Source of the DNA: JACRDG01 sp963760985
Lineage (GTDB): Bacteria; Desulfobacterota; Desulfomonilia; Desulfomonilales; Desulfomonilaceae
Reading direction: 5' to 3'
NCBI GenBank assembly: GCA_963760985.1
Contig: CAVXFM010000010.1
Location: 248,001-312,000 of the forward strand
DNA: 64,000 nucleotides
The notes under the pieces: generated by a model
Databases searched by the model: none
Told to the model about the DNA's origin: nothing
Seen by the model: only the letters and a program-made list of their open reading frames with translations
Shown here: in pieces, positions 1-9,273 of the stretch
Layout of the letters: each line of letters begins with the position of its first letter
Numbering within the stretch: position 1 is the stretch's first letter
Made by a program: the position numbers and the translations under genes

Positions 1-302
1 GTGAGGAACACCTGTTCCGTGTCCCGCGTGGGCAACCGCGGGGTCTTGTGGTGTAAACGAGGCAAAGCGTTCGCGGGCAAGCTTTCGCCTCTGTGAGGAT
101 GCGCTCTTGCTTGCTTGTTGTCGAGCAAAGACGTCAACTCGTCAACCAGCGAGGACCACGATTCCGATCCGACAGCCAGACCTGCGCCGGCGAACAGGAA
201 CGCTCGCCGGGAGATGCCTTCGCCTTCCGTGAGGAGCCTTTTGTGATTCGATCGCTCGACTCTCCCGCGAAAAGTGGTGCTAAAGCGGTTTTTCCAATTC
301 AT
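1..302 (-). CDS. Exported protein with twin-arginine signal, C-terminus beyond the left edge
   Basis: A minus-strand frame starts at ATG 302 and stays open without a stop to base 1 (about 100 codons visible). After a basic N-terminal stretch it shows ISRRAFLFAGAGLAVG at about residues 29-44, an S-R-R-x-F-L twin-arginine motif followed by a short hydrophobic core, so export by the Tat pathway is likely. The remaining visible part is low-complexity and Arg/His/Pro-rich, and no catalytic domain is reached. A good sigma70-like promoter lies about 70 bases upstream (373-401), which supports a real gene. Function cannot be assigned; Tat-exported lytic or YcbK-like cell-wall proteins begin similarly, but that is a guess. 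The plus-strand frame over the same bases has no recognisable features. Confidence 0.6.
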   Translation of the reverse strand, partial: MNWKNRFSTTFRGRVERSNHKRLLTEGEGISRRAFLFAGAGLAVGSESWSSLVDELTSLLDNKQARAHPHRGESLPANALPRLHHKTPRLPTRDTEQVFL

Positions 303-372
303 TCGAGGTCTTCTGTACGCTTGTCAAGTGATTCAAGTGCTTCCAGTATATTACGATAATTACATGATGTAG

Positions 373-401
373 AGAATAACAGGAACAACCGTGTATGTCA
401 A
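373..401 (-). promoter_or_regulatory. sigma70-type promoter for the Tat-signal protein
   Basis: Reading the minus strand, TTGACA (401-396) and TATTCT (378-373) are separated by exactly 17 bases. The hexamers lie about 70 bases upstream of the ATG at 302, in an AT-rich stretch (about 340-420) that contrasts with the GC-rich surroundings. Confidence 0.55.
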
Positions 402-402
402 T

Positions 403-655
403 ATCGCTATGTAATTAAGCGAAGCAATGACGAAGACTCCGCTGATGCGGTGCAAACCAGCATCTGGCAAGCTTTTTCAGATTTTTGGGAATCCGAGACA
501 CTCCAAGACCGGTACCCTGCCGATCCTGCTCCGCGAACACCACGGCAGAAGGAGGTCCGGATCCGCGGTACGAAGAGGCGATCCTGAGCGGGTTTCTCGG
601 CAGCCAATCCTTTCCTCTCATGGCACCAATAGCTTCTCAATTGCTGAGGAGCGCC
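403..655. other. Intergenic, no gene recognised
   Basis: Short overlapping open frames exist on both strands, but none has a ribosome binding site, recognisable motif or protein-like composition. The region separates the upstream promoter of the left-edge gene from the 3' end of the DUF4384 gene. Confidence 0.5.
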
Positions 656-1402
656 CTATTCCTGCTCCGGAGTCTCAGGCTTGACACCCTGGACACCCGT
701 CACCGTCTCAGGTGGAGTGCTGTCGATAGACGTGGGCAGCTTTTTTTGAATCATCGGTCGGGCACCACCCATCAGGCGTTCGGGACCCTCTTTCAACCTG
801 ACCTCGAAATACTTCTTGCCATTACCGGTTGCAGAAAACAGAACTCGGTTGAATCCTTCCTCGCGTGAAGCTTCTTCAATGACACCCTTCAGGGCTTTGA
901 TCTCTTTACCGGAATCACGTGCAATCGTGTACAAGCCTGTTTGTTTCGACCTCTTGAAGGAGTCGAGGCGCGGTGGCTTGCTGCTGAGGTAGAACACGAG
1001 CCCTGGCTTGTTGATTTGCTTCCCCAGGGTGAGTCTCAAGCGCGAGTCATCACCGAACAGCGTGTAAGGTTCACCTTTCTTGAGCAGGCCGTTCCGGTTG
1101 TCCTTGTTGGGGACTAGAACCGTAACGTTTCCCCGCGAGGAAATGCACACGACCGTCAGGTACGCATTGCGATCAGCCTGAACGGTGATGATAAGGCGGT
1201 CCCCCTTCTTGAAAGGCTTCCCGGCCTCTTTGTCAGTCCACACGCGCAGTCCGATCGCTGACGGCTTGGGTTGACCGATAGAGAGTAGTTCCCACGAGGG
1301 ATACGCGGTCCCACCCGCGGAGACTGCGCACGGGAGCAATCCCACCGCTACTGCCGCCACAACGATACACATCGCCTTCGACGAATTCTTGAGCGTGATC
1401 AC
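656..1402 (-). CDS. Exported DUF4384-domain protein
   Basis: This 248-residue protein has an N-terminal signal peptide (hydrophobic CIVVAAVAVGLLPCAVSA, about residues 12-29). The mature part shows the DUF4384 pattern: 'RVWTDKEAGKPFKKGDRLII' (about 54-73), then 'ADRNAYLTVVCISSRGNVTV' and 'VPNKDNRNGLLKKGEPYTL'. In known architectures DUF4384 accompanies exported or envelope-associated proteases and kinases, but its biochemical role is undefined. The start is taken as GTG 1402 because GGGGAGG sits 5-6 bases upstream. The C-terminal tail is Pro/Thr-rich. It is transcribed away from the downstream kinase gene and appears monocistronic. The assignment to the family is good; function is unknown. Confidence 0.75.
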   Translation of the reverse strand: MITLKNSSKAMCIVVAAVAVGLLPCAVSAGGTAYPSWELLSIGQPKPSAIGLRVWTDKEAGKPFKKGDRLIITVQADRNAYLTVVCISSRGNVTVLVPNKDNRNGLLKKGEPYTLFGDDSRLRLTLGKQINKPGLVFYLSSKPPRLDSFKRSKQTGLYTIARDSGKEIKALKGVIEEASREEGFNRVLFSATGNGKKYFEVRLKEGPERLMGGARPMIQKKLPTSIDSTPPETVTGVQGVKPETPEQE

Positions 1403-2015
1403 TTTTGCCTCCCCTTGGAAAGAGTCCTCACATTGGGCAACACATCGTATGTACCTGCGAAGAGCGAATTCCTTCTCGCAAGACCGCGTTCAGTCAAGCC
1501 CCCGAACCTTTCAGAGGAAACCCTCTGCGACTTGGGGCTATGTCTCCGGATGTGCAGACCCCGCCTGTTGCGGGGGTATCGATTGCCTACGGACCCGCCT
1601 TTGCCCACAGACTCCTGCTATCTTATATATATGTCGCGTACAACGTAAAAAAATGACAGAGCTATCTCAATTATTTGCGAAAAGGGAATTCTTGGTCACC
1701 GGCCATTGCGGTCTCCGGGATTGACGAAGAATGCAAGACCCCACGTTCCTTCAGGAAACGTGGGGTCTCACTACAAGAAACGTCTGCAACGGGACTATGT
1801 ACACCTTTTGTGTTGACAGTCTTCAGGTCAGAGACTACCCTTACCTTGGGAAGTAGTGAAGATTTCAGCCACATAGCCTACGTTTCGGTTCGGCCGCTTT
1901 ATCTCTTCTTGATTCCAAAATGATAGCGCCGGAAGTGAGGTTTCTCGCGAAGCAATTGAGAGAAACGTCGCGGGTTATGTGGCCCGTCGCCAGGCCACTC
2001 CCAGGAGAGATCGTT
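1403..2015. other. Intergenic region between divergent genes, with one hairpin
   Basis: The region separates the divergent DUF4384 and histidine kinase genes. Apart from the palindrome at 1738-1766, no coding sequence is supported; short open frames here lack ribosome binding sites and family features. The promoters of both flanking genes presumably lie here but were not identified with confidence. Confidence 0.45.
1738..1766. repeat. Near-perfect inverted repeat (hairpin)
   Basis: The left arm ACCCCACGTTCCT (1738-1750) pairs with AGGAAACGTGGGGT (1753-1766), with one bulged base and a 2-base loop. No T-run follows on either strand, so it is not a standard Rho-independent terminator. It may be a protein-binding or transcript-processing site. 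Confidence 0.5.
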
Positions 2016-5000
2016 ATGGCAGTAGATGACCTGCCTAGCTTCAGCGTCTGCGAGGACGAAGAGTCTTCGGGTCCCCAATATCTCCGGCATGCCAACGTGG
2101 TCACAGAAACCATCGATCTGGAGAGTCTGGTTTCCCGCGATCAGCGTGACACTGCCGGCTTTGATTTCAAGGAAGTCCGCGCGACTTCTCTTGGCAAGCT
2201 GCTCAACGCGTTGCCACTTCCGGCCATCTTGATCGACCAATCCGGCGACATCGCCTTTGCCAACCATGCGTGTAAGAAGATCAACACTGATGCGCAAACC
2301 ATAATCGGCACCCCTTTCTCAGGGCTTTTCCCCGATCCTGCATCTGCCGGGAATGCCCAGTCATTGGTGGAAAGGGTTTTTGCCACACGAAAGCCCGTAG
2401 TGGCCGAAGCGGTCTTGGAAATCCGAAAAAGCAGGATTTGGGGCCGCATGAACTTTCGTTGCCTTCGCATCGGCAGTGACAGGTCGGTGCTGCTTCTCAT
2501 TGAGGACCTCACCCTCGAAAAAAGGCGGCTTCTCGTCAACAAGAGACACCGAAACGAACTTGAACGCAGCGTCAAGGACCGCACTGCGGAGCTTGAGAAG
2601 ACCAATGCGCGGCTGCAGAATGAAATTGAAAACCGAAAGCGGGCCGAAAAGGCTCTCCAGAAGGCCAATGAGGAATTGGAGCTGAGGGTCGAACGACGTA
2701 CCGCGGAACTGAAAAAATCCAACAACGCATACCTCACTGCGAAGAATGACTGGGAACGAACCTTCGACGCGGTGCCGGACCTGATCATGATCCTTGACGA
2801 CCAGTTCAGGATCGTCCGAGCCAACCGTGCACTCGCCGAGAGGATGGGCGTCTCCCCGCGGGAAGCGGTGGGCAAGCGGTGCTACGAATGGACCCATGGA
2901 GCAACCGGTCCCCCCAAAGGTTGCCCCCATGTCAGATTACAGGAAGACGGACAACAGCATGTGGCGGAAATCCGGCAGGATCGGCTGCGCGGTGTGTTCG
3001 ACATCTGTGTGTCACCGTTGCACGACGCGGAAGGAAACATTACTGCGTGCGTACATGTGGCTCGGGATGTCACTGAAGCGAAAAAAGTGCAAAACAGCCT
3101 GATAGAAGCCCGTCAGGTCGCCTCTGCGGAGGCCAACAAGCTCCGCACCATGATAGAAGGCATGGACGCAGGCATTGTCGTGGTGGACCACGATGACATA
3201 GTCACCGAGGCCAACACATGGTTCCTGGAAAAGACCGGGACCGCGCGGTCCGAGGTGATCGGGAAGAGTCTGTGGGCCTGTGCGCTCACACTGGATCAGG
3301 CTGAAACGCTGAGGCCTCTCCTGGCCGCGTACCGCACGAGCGCGACCGCGGACGGCATGGTTTCAAACCGTGACTTTGCGGGAATGAAGGTCGCTTTGCG
3401 TGTCCAACCGATCTTTCGAGACGACGCGTACGCGGGGGTCATCCTCAACGTGACAGATGTCACCGATCTCGTGGAAGCAAAGTCCGCGGCGGAGAGCGCG
3501 AACAACGCCAAGAGCCGGTTCCTTGCGAATATGAGCCACGAGATCCGCACGCCCTTGCACGGAATAATCGGTATGACGGAACTCATGTTGCGCACCGACC
3601 TCACGGCAGAGCAGCGCGAATTTCTCGACACCGTGAAGTTATCCGCTGACTCCTTGCTGTGGCTTGTCAACGACATTCTCGATTTTTCCAAGATAGAAGC
3701 GGGCAAACTGGAACTTTTTCCCATAACTTTTGTACTGAGGGATTGTCTCGGCAACACACTCAGTACGCTTGCAGTCGAAGCGCACAAAAAGGGCCTCGAA
3801 CTCGTGCTCGAAATGTCTGACGCCATCCCTACCCAAGTGATAGGCGATCCGGGTCGCCTTCGCCAAGTCCTACTCAACCTGCTTGGAAATGCCATTAAAT
3901 TTACCGAGCAGGGTAGAGTGGTCGTTTCTGTGGAACCTGATTCGCGTACCGACGAGGGGGTGCGAGGTACATTTCAAGGTGTCTGACACGGGTATTGGAA
4001 TCCCAACTGAAAAGCGAGAAATTATCTTCAACGAATTCGAACAGGTGGACGACACCACGTCGAGAAAACACGGCGGAACCGGACTGGGACTGGCAGTCTG
4101 TGCTGAACTCGTGCAATTAATGGGAGGCAAGATCTGGGTAGAGAGCGAGATCGAATGTGGCAGTACCTTCCATTTTACCGCGTGCCTTGGCTTCGACGAG
4201 GATCAGGAGGAACCTGGAGCGTCGGAGGAAGCGCCGGACCTGCATGGATTGAGGGTGTTGGTCGTGGACGACAACCCCATGAATAGACGCGTCCTCGAGA
4301 AAACGCTCGCGCACGGCGGTATGGTGCCCACAACGGTATCCAGTGGTCGTGCCGCGCTGGACGCCATGGTGACGGCTCATCAGGAGTCGAGACCGTTCGC
4401 GGTGACGTTGACAGATTCTCTCATGCCGGAAATGGATGGATTCGAATTGGCCCGACAAATTCGTGATCACCCGGATCTCGGTGAGTCGCTCGTGGTAATG
4501 CTCGCGTCCGCGGGGCAACGGGGTGACGCGCAGCGCTGTTCCAAGCTGGGCATAGCTGGGTACCTGTCAAAACCCACCAGGAGATCGGAGCTGCTGGCAA
4601 CTATTCGGAGTGCGCTTCTCGCAAAGATGGGGTTACCACCGCGACCGATTCTGCTGACACGCCACTCGTTGCGTCAGAACCGAGGCAAACGACGAATCCT
4701 CCTCGCGGAGGATAATCCGGTAAACCAGAAACTCGCAGCCCGAATGCTCGAAAAGGCAGGATATGCGGTTTCCGTAGCTGAGGACGGCGAAAAGGCCCTC
4801 ACGACTCTGCGCCAAGGGACTTTCGACCTGATCCTCATGGACGTGCAGATGCCGCGAATGGATGGTATCCGGACAACCCGCATCATTCGAGAGCAGGAGA
4901 GGAAGACGGGAGAACACATTCCTATCGTGGCCATGACCGCGCACGCTATGGCTGGCAACAGGGAACGCTGTTTGGCAGAAGGAATGGATGGATATCTCAC

Positions 5001-5436
5001 CAAGCCCATCCGAACCGGAGAGCTCTACCAGACCATAGAAAATCTCTTGGAGGGGCTTCCACCGCGAGAGGAGGTAACGACACAGGAGTATCAGGAGACT
5101 GCGTTCTTTGATGAATCAGAACTCCTCAACCGATTTCAGGGGGACAGGGAATTCCTCTATGAGCTCGTGGAGCTCTTTCTCGATGATTATCCCAAACATG
5201 TCGAGGACATGAGGCAGGCAGTCCGTGCTGGCGACAGACGAAGTCTCCAACGATCGGCACATACGCTCAAAGGCTCAATAGGGAACTTCAGCTGTTCCGA
5301 AGCGTTCCGGGCGGTGATACGGCTCGAGGAAGGCGTGGAAAGCAGCGATGTCAAAGAGGCTGGGCCGGCGTTGGCTGACCTGGAACAAGCTCTCGAACGG
5401 CTCAGGCATGGTCTCGTAACCCTCGATCGGAAATAG
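2016..5436 (+). CDS. Hybrid sensor histidine kinase, PAS3-HisKA-HATPase-REC2-HPt (frameshifted at 3956-3960)
   Basis: This is a BarA-like multi-domain phosphorelay kinase, probably cytoplasmic because no membrane segment is visible. Approximate residues from ATG 2016: PAS 60-165, coiled coil 170-255 (two 'RTAEL' repeats), PAS 245-365, PAS 375-485. The H-box SHEIRTPLHGIIGM follows, with the phospho-acceptor His near 508, then N-box LLNLLGNAIKFT, G1 DTGIGIP and G2 GGTGLGL. Two receiver domains follow (VVDDNPMNRR with TDSLMPEMDG; LAEDNPVNQK with LMDVQMPRMDG), and an HPt domain ends the protein (AHTLKGSIGNFS). The reading frame breaks inside the ATPase domain at a GGGGG run (3956-3960). Removing one G joins 'TDEG' to 'CEVHFKVSDTGIGIP' and gives a complete 1139-residue kinase, so an indel error is likely. 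ATG 2016 is preferred over ATG 1920 because AGGAG lies 8 bases before it. The signal sensed is unknown. Confidence 0.85.
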
Positions 5437-5876
5437 GTACCGTCGGGAACGCTTGGTACTCGTGACCGCGCGTCTTGTAGGTCACCGCTTTCGGAGAAAA
5501 TGCCATATGTCTGCTCAAAGCAAATGGCTATCCAGCGCCCAGTGCAAACCGAATTCTGTACGGTTTTTCGTGGGAGCAGACCTTTTATACCAGTGTGCGC
5601 CAATTCAGGTAGTCCTGGCCAGCAGGCGCCATGCCTCTCCCACGCGCAGTCCGTCTGGCCGTTCGGAGCGGAGGCATGGCGCCTCATTTACATGCGTTTG
5701 CGCACACTGGTATGAGACCGTCCTCGGAAACTCATGTGCATAGGACGGTTTGGTTTCTGAAAACGCACTTTCATGTAAACCGGCCTCATGAAGGCCGCGA
5801 ATCTAGCACACGGGGTCACGAATCGCTAGATTGATTGAAGAGGCATTCGTGAAACCGTTCTCAGGGGGTGTCGCAC
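5437..5876. other. Intergenic region dominated by a long nested palindrome
   Basis: No gene is supported here. The central part is the 127-base palindromic repeat 5587-5713. Short open frames crossing it are by-products of the repeat. Confidence 0.5.
5587..5713. repeat. Palindromic dispersed repeat, family B copy 1
   Basis: The outer arms ATACCAGTGTGCGC (5587-5600) and GCGCACACTGGTAT (5700-5713) are perfectly complementary. Inner arms AGGCGCCATGCCTC (5624-5637) and GAGGCATGGCGCCT (5671-5684) are also perfect. The centre resembles the core GCGCAGTC...CCGTTCG...GCG shared with 11236-11359, 45533-45665 and 52775-52933. Confidence 0.75.
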
Positions 5877-6134
5877 ATGCGCAGTTACGGTTTCCTCATC
5901 TTTTGTGTGGCTGTGGCCTTTCTCGCAGTCGTCTATGTGGGCGGAGCAGTTCCCGTGCGCGGGGCACCGGTCTTCTATCACATTGACCAGAAGCTGGGCA
6001 CCACAGCGTTCATGGGCACCTATTACAAAGTGATGTCCCTGTTGCGCAGGAGGGAACGGTCGCCACAAGATGAACAAGATATATGGACAAAGAGTTACCA
6101 GGATTTCGGCAAGGTGCTCAAGAAACACGGTTGA
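5877..6134 (+). CDS. Small membrane-anchored or secreted hypothetical protein
   Basis: This 85-residue protein has a single N-terminal hydrophobic segment (YGFLIFCVAVAFLAVVYVGG, about residues 4-23), acting either as an anchor or an uncleaved signal. It is followed by about 60 polar, Lys/Arg/Gln-rich residues ending in DFGKVLKKHG. AGGGGG lies 8 bases before ATG 5877; a GTG at 5868 is a less likely start because it overlaps that site. No family is recognised. It is isolated: a long palindrome lies upstream and exonuclease III converges from the other side. Confidence 0.55.
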   Translation: MRSYGFLIFCVAVAFLAVVYVGGAVPVRGAPVFYHIDQKLGTTAFMGTYYKVMSLLRRRERSPQDEQDIWTKSYQDFGKVLKKHG

Positions 6135-6337
6135 ATAGGGCCGCGCGTTTCTCTGGGAGGAAGGCCGAGACCCATCGGGGTGTGGAGAGGGCACGTCCGC
6201 GTGTTCCCCTCTCTGCTCGCGGGATGTCGTGCGCGTCTTGCGCTGAACCCTAAGTTCGGTTGTGGCTTCCCATTCCGGGCGCCCGCAGCGCGTGAAAACA
6301 GATCGGCAAGCCCACGCGACTCGGACCAGGCTCACGG

Positions 6338-7116
6338 TTACTCTCTTTCCAGTTCGATTCCCACCGGACAGTGATCCGAGCCCATGACGTCAGTCATGAT
6401 GAATGCGCGTGTGACCGACGGCAGCAGGTTTTCGCTCACAAAAACGTAGTCTATTCGCCAGCCCACGTTTCTTTCCCGGGCCCGCGACTTCAGGTCCCAC
6501 CAACTGTATTGAATCTCTTCAGGGTGAAGTTGGCGAAAGGTGTCCACGTATCCGCGGGAAATCACGGAATCGATCCACGCACGTTCTTTGGGAAGAAAGC
6601 CGGATACCTTCTCATTTTCCTTGGGTCGTGTCAGATCGATCTCCTGGTGCGCGGTATTCACATCTCCGGTGAAAACGATACGCCGATTTTCTCGTTTGAG
6701 GATCTCTATGCGTTCAAGGAAGGCATCGTAAAAATCCATCTTGAACTTGAGGCGTTCAGACCCCGATTTTCCATTCGGAAAATACACATTGAAAAGGGTA
6801 AAATCGTCGAATTCCAACTCCAGGAGCCGACCTTCCTGATCAAAACGGGGAGCGCCCAACGACGTCTCGACATGAAGGGGTTCCACTCGTGAGTACACCG
6901 CCACCCCGCTGTATCCCTTCTTTTGAGCGGAACTCCAGTACGATTTGTACCCGCAGGCGCGATAAGATCCGAGGAAAGCTGTTCCAGAGCGGCCTTGGTC
7001 TCCTGGATGCACAGGATATCCGGAGCAGCGGAAACAAGCCAATCCACGAATCCTTTCTTGGCCGCGGCGCGGATCCCGTTTACGTTCCAACTCAACAGTG
7101 TGATGGTTCTGGACAT
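6338..7116 (-). CDS. xthA: Exodeoxyribonuclease III / AP endonuclease (frameshifted near 6940)
   Basis: ExoIII removes nucleotides from the 3' ends of duplex DNA and cleaves at abasic sites in base-excision repair. The N-terminus begins LLSWNVNGIRAAAKKGFVDW and has the catalytic IQETK motif. After the frame change come GYSGVAVYSR, TGDVNTAHQEIDL, the region around 'SWWDLKSRARERNVGWRIDY', and the C-terminal MGSDHCPVGIEL with the catalytic Asp-His. The frame shifts after LIAPAG: the minus strand reads GCGGGTAC, and one additional G restores 'APAGYKSYWSSAQKKGYSG'. With it the product is 259 residues, the normal family length, so a missing base in a G-run is likely rather than a real pseudogene. 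It stands alone upstream of tRNA-Leu. Confidence 0.85.
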
Positions 7117-7340
7117 GATTGAGCAGGCACCACTTTCCTTTTTGGTGAAGAGCGTTCGCTACGGACGCGTAAAAAACGCCATAAGAGCAGGGAGGCAGTC
7201 AAGCCCCAGCACACTGAGACAGCAATCCAACCGCTGAGGCGGGCTCATAGTGCACCCAGGTCCACGGGCTCACGTGCCTGGGCCCTCACGACATGTCGAG
7301 TGCCCCGCCCAATGCAGGAATCACGCGTACCCCTAAAACA

Positions 7341-7365
7341 CAAAAGCCCGACGAGCTGCCGGGCT
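7341..7365 (-). terminator. Rho-independent terminator of the tRNA-Leu transcript
   Basis: On the minus strand, AGCCCG (7365-7360) pairs with CGGGCT (7350-7345), followed directly by TTTTG and further T-rich sequence. It lies about 18 bases past the tRNA 3' end. Confidence 0.7.
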
Positions 7366-7382
7366 GAGCATGTGCCAAATTT

Positions 7383-7469
7383 TGGTGCCGAAGGCCGGAC
7401 TCGAACCGGCACGAGCTCTCGCCCGCCACCCCCTCAAGATGGTGTGTCTACCAGTTCCACCACTTCGGC
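7383..7469 (-). tRNA. tRNA-Leu (GAG)
   Basis: This 87-base tRNA has acceptor arms GCCGAAG/CTTCGGC, discriminator A, and an encoded CCA end at 7385-7383. The D-arm contains GGTAGAC. The anticodon stem is CCATC/GGTGG around loop TTGAGGG, giving anticodon GAG. A long variable arm identifies a class II tRNA, and the T-arm contains GGTTCGAGTCC. Alignment to the E. coli Leu tRNA layout fixes the anticodon position. Confidence 0.95.
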
Positions 7470-7850
7470 TTGAAGTAACTGTATAACTCTCCACGGGGTT
7501 CGTCAAGAGCAAAAGCCGCGGCATGGTGTGCATTGAGCGATCAGGGAAATGACGGTTCACGTGGGGCCGGCTGTGCTCCTGCCTCACCATTCATGAGAAG
7601 CGGGGAAAATGGCACTTGTCGCCGGTGGCTGCATGCTTTCGCCACGTGGGAGTATTCCCCTGCCCGCGCTGTCCAGTCGCTGTGGCAATGCACAGCGTCT
7701 TGCCGAGCGTCGACGAGCATGGTAATGATAGCGCTTCCGGGATCGAGCCGAGGCCTGGAGGTCGGACCGAGGCAATCTCGTGTTACCTGAGAGTGGACGA
7801 CGCCTTAAGGCGTGGGAATAAGGATCGTTGGCAACAAGAGTAGGTAATCA
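7470..7850. other. Intergenic, no gene recognised
   Basis: About 380 bases between tRNA-Leu (minus) and the hydrogenase-maturation protease (plus). Overlapping open frames occur on both strands, but none carries a ribosome binding site or family motif. The region should contain the promoters of both flanking transcripts, though no clear hexamer pair was found. Confidence 0.4.
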
Positions 7851-8342
7851 ATGATGGATAACGAGCAAATCGTAGTGCTTGGTATAGGGAACATTCTCTT
7901 GACAGACGAAGGAATCGGCGTCCGGGTTGTGGAAGAACTGGGACGTCGCTATTGCCTGCCGGAAAACGTTCGTTGCGTGGATGGCGGAACCCAGGGGCTG
8001 TGGCTTATGGCTACCATACAAGAAGCGGACCATCTCGTGGTGATCGACGCGATTCTTGGGCGAGGGGAGCCAGGCACCCTGTACCGCATGGAGAGGAAAG
8101 ACCTTCCCACAGGGCTGCGCGTCAAGCAGTCGGCTCATGACAGCGACTTGCTGGAAGCCCTGACCCTCTGTTCGTTTCTGGAAAAAGAACCCAAGAGCGT
8201 CGTCGTGCTGGGAATCGAGCCGGAAGACATCCAGTCTATGGGACTGGAGCTGACCGAGACCGTGGCAGGACGCATGGATGATCTTGTTTCTCTTGTGGTG
8301 AAGGAACTGAAACAGCTCGGGTGCAGTCTCGATCCCATCTAA
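7851..8342 (+). CDS. Hydrogenase maturation protease (HyaD/HycI family)
   Basis: This 163-residue endopeptidase is of the type that removes the C-terminal extension of the NiFe-hydrogenase large subunit after metal insertion. Diagnostic elements are VLGIGNILLTDEGIGVRVVEEL (about residues 8-29; the Asp/Glu are nickel ligands), CVDGGTQGLWLMATI, the VVIDA strand (about 65-69), and VVVLGIEPEDIQSMGLELTE, with 'GIEP' being typical of the family. No hydrogenase structural genes are in the window, so the substrate must be encoded elsewhere. The gene precedes cytochrome c3, an electron partner of periplasmic hydrogenases in sulfate reducers, which suggests a functional link. Two adjacent ATG codons at the start make the exact N-terminus uncertain by one residue. 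Confidence 0.88.
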   Translation: MMDNEQIVVLGIGNILLTDEGIGVRVVEELGRRYCLPENVRCVDGGTQGLWLMATIQEADHLVVIDAILGRGEPGTLYRMERKDLPTGLRVKQSAHDSDLLEALTLCSFLEKEPKSVVVLGIEPEDIQSMGLELTETVAGRMDDLVSLVVKELKQLGCSLDPI

Positions 8343-8442
8343 GATGGTTTCTCGTCGCAGTTGCGCGAAAAACAGTTCTAAAGTTAAGCGCCACAGGGAA
8401 GACTCTCAACATACAGGCTCGCACAGCCGCGACAAAAAAAGT

Positions 8443-8471
8443 TTGAACGGTTTCCGCTGCTGTGTTATGAA
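8443..8471 (+). promoter_or_regulatory. Candidate promoter of the cytochrome c3 gene
   Basis: TTGAAC (8443-8448) and TATGAA (8466-8471) are spaced by 17 bases, about 80 bases upstream of the cytochrome c3 start codon. Confidence 0.4.
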
Positions 8472-8551
8472 TATTCAGTTAAGTGAACGAGGAAATCTGG
8501 TCAATTTCCGGACGCCGAAAAGACCACTCATTTACATTGGGAGGCTGGACA

Positions 8552-8974
8552 ATGACACGGAGAGGGAGACTGCTAACAGCGCTGATCCTGAGCGTAGCCG
8601 TGCTCGCCGCATTCACGGTGGCGTACACAGCCACGAAAATGCCGGACAAGAACATCGTGATCGAGAGCAAAGACGTTTTCACCAAGCCGAAGAAAACGCC
8701 GGTGACCTTTTCCCATGAAGCACACAAGGCCGCCAAGTGCACCGATTGCCACCACGAAATCAAAGACGGCAAGAACGTGTGGAAAGAGGGGCAGGAAGTG
8801 AAAAAATGCTCCACGTGCCACAAGCTTAAACCTGAGGGCAAGGTCATCAAGCTGGAGCTGGCATATCACACGAAATGTGCGGGCTGTCACAAGAAGATGA
8901 AAGCCGAGAAGAAGAAACATGGTCCGCTCAAGGCTCAATGCGCCAAGTGCCATACCAAAGCCGGAGGCAAATAG
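8552..8974 (+). CDS. Periplasmic tetraheme cytochrome c3 (class III)
   Basis: This 140-residue preprotein has a Sec signal (LLTALILSVAVLAAFTVAYT, about residues 7-26). It has four CxxCH heme-binding sites: CTDCH, CSTCH, CAGCH and CAKCH, plus additional His residues (FSHEAHKAAKC) of the kind that serve as second axial ligands. Class III cytochromes shuttle low-potential electrons from periplasmic hydrogenase or formate dehydrogenase to membrane complexes. The mature protein is Lys-rich, as expected for interaction with acidic partners. ATG 8552 follows TTGGGAGG by 7 bases; an in-frame upstream ATG at 8483 lacks such a site and would bury the signal peptide. A strong terminator follows, so it is probably transcribed alone, but it sits directly before the heptaheme-c/b fusion. 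Confidence 0.9.
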   Translation: MTRRGRLLTALILSVAVLAAFTVAYTATKMPDKNIVIESKDVFTKPKKTPVTFSHEAHKAAKCTDCHHEIKDGKNVWKEGQEVKKCSTCHKLKPEGKVIKLELAYHTKCAGCHKKMKAEKKKHGPLKAQCAKCHTKAGGK

Positions 8975-9014
8975 GCCTCAAGATCAGAGAATCCCTTAGT
9001 TTTTGAGATTGCAC

Positions 9015-9047
9015 AAAGGCCCCCTCTGCTGAAGCGGGGGCCTTTTT
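9015..9047 (+). terminator. Rho-independent terminator after cytochrome c3
   Basis: AAAGGCCCCC (9015-9024) pairs with GGGGGCCTTT (9036-9045) around an 11-base loop and runs into a T-tract, about 40 bases after the cytochrome c3 stop codon. Confidence 0.9.
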
Positions 9048-9273
9048 CCGTGTGAGGTGTTTCACGGGTCCCCAGCGATGAACGTGTGAGGGGCGAACAT
9101 GGCCTACCACGGCAAAAGGGCTCAGAAACAGTCACCTACGGCCTCGATTCTCCTTGACCTAGCCCGCTGGCGCATGTAAGAATCGACGCGAAATCTCCCG
9201 CATTTTGACCCTGTTTTGCTCGGGGTTGCAGATAATCAGCTATACAATGCACTGTGCATCGAAGGAGTTGGGT

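Noticed and set aside
1738..1766. Terminator for an upstream gene
   Set aside because: The hairpin is strong, but no T-run follows on either strand and no gene ends nearby in the right direction, so it is listed only as an inverted repeat.
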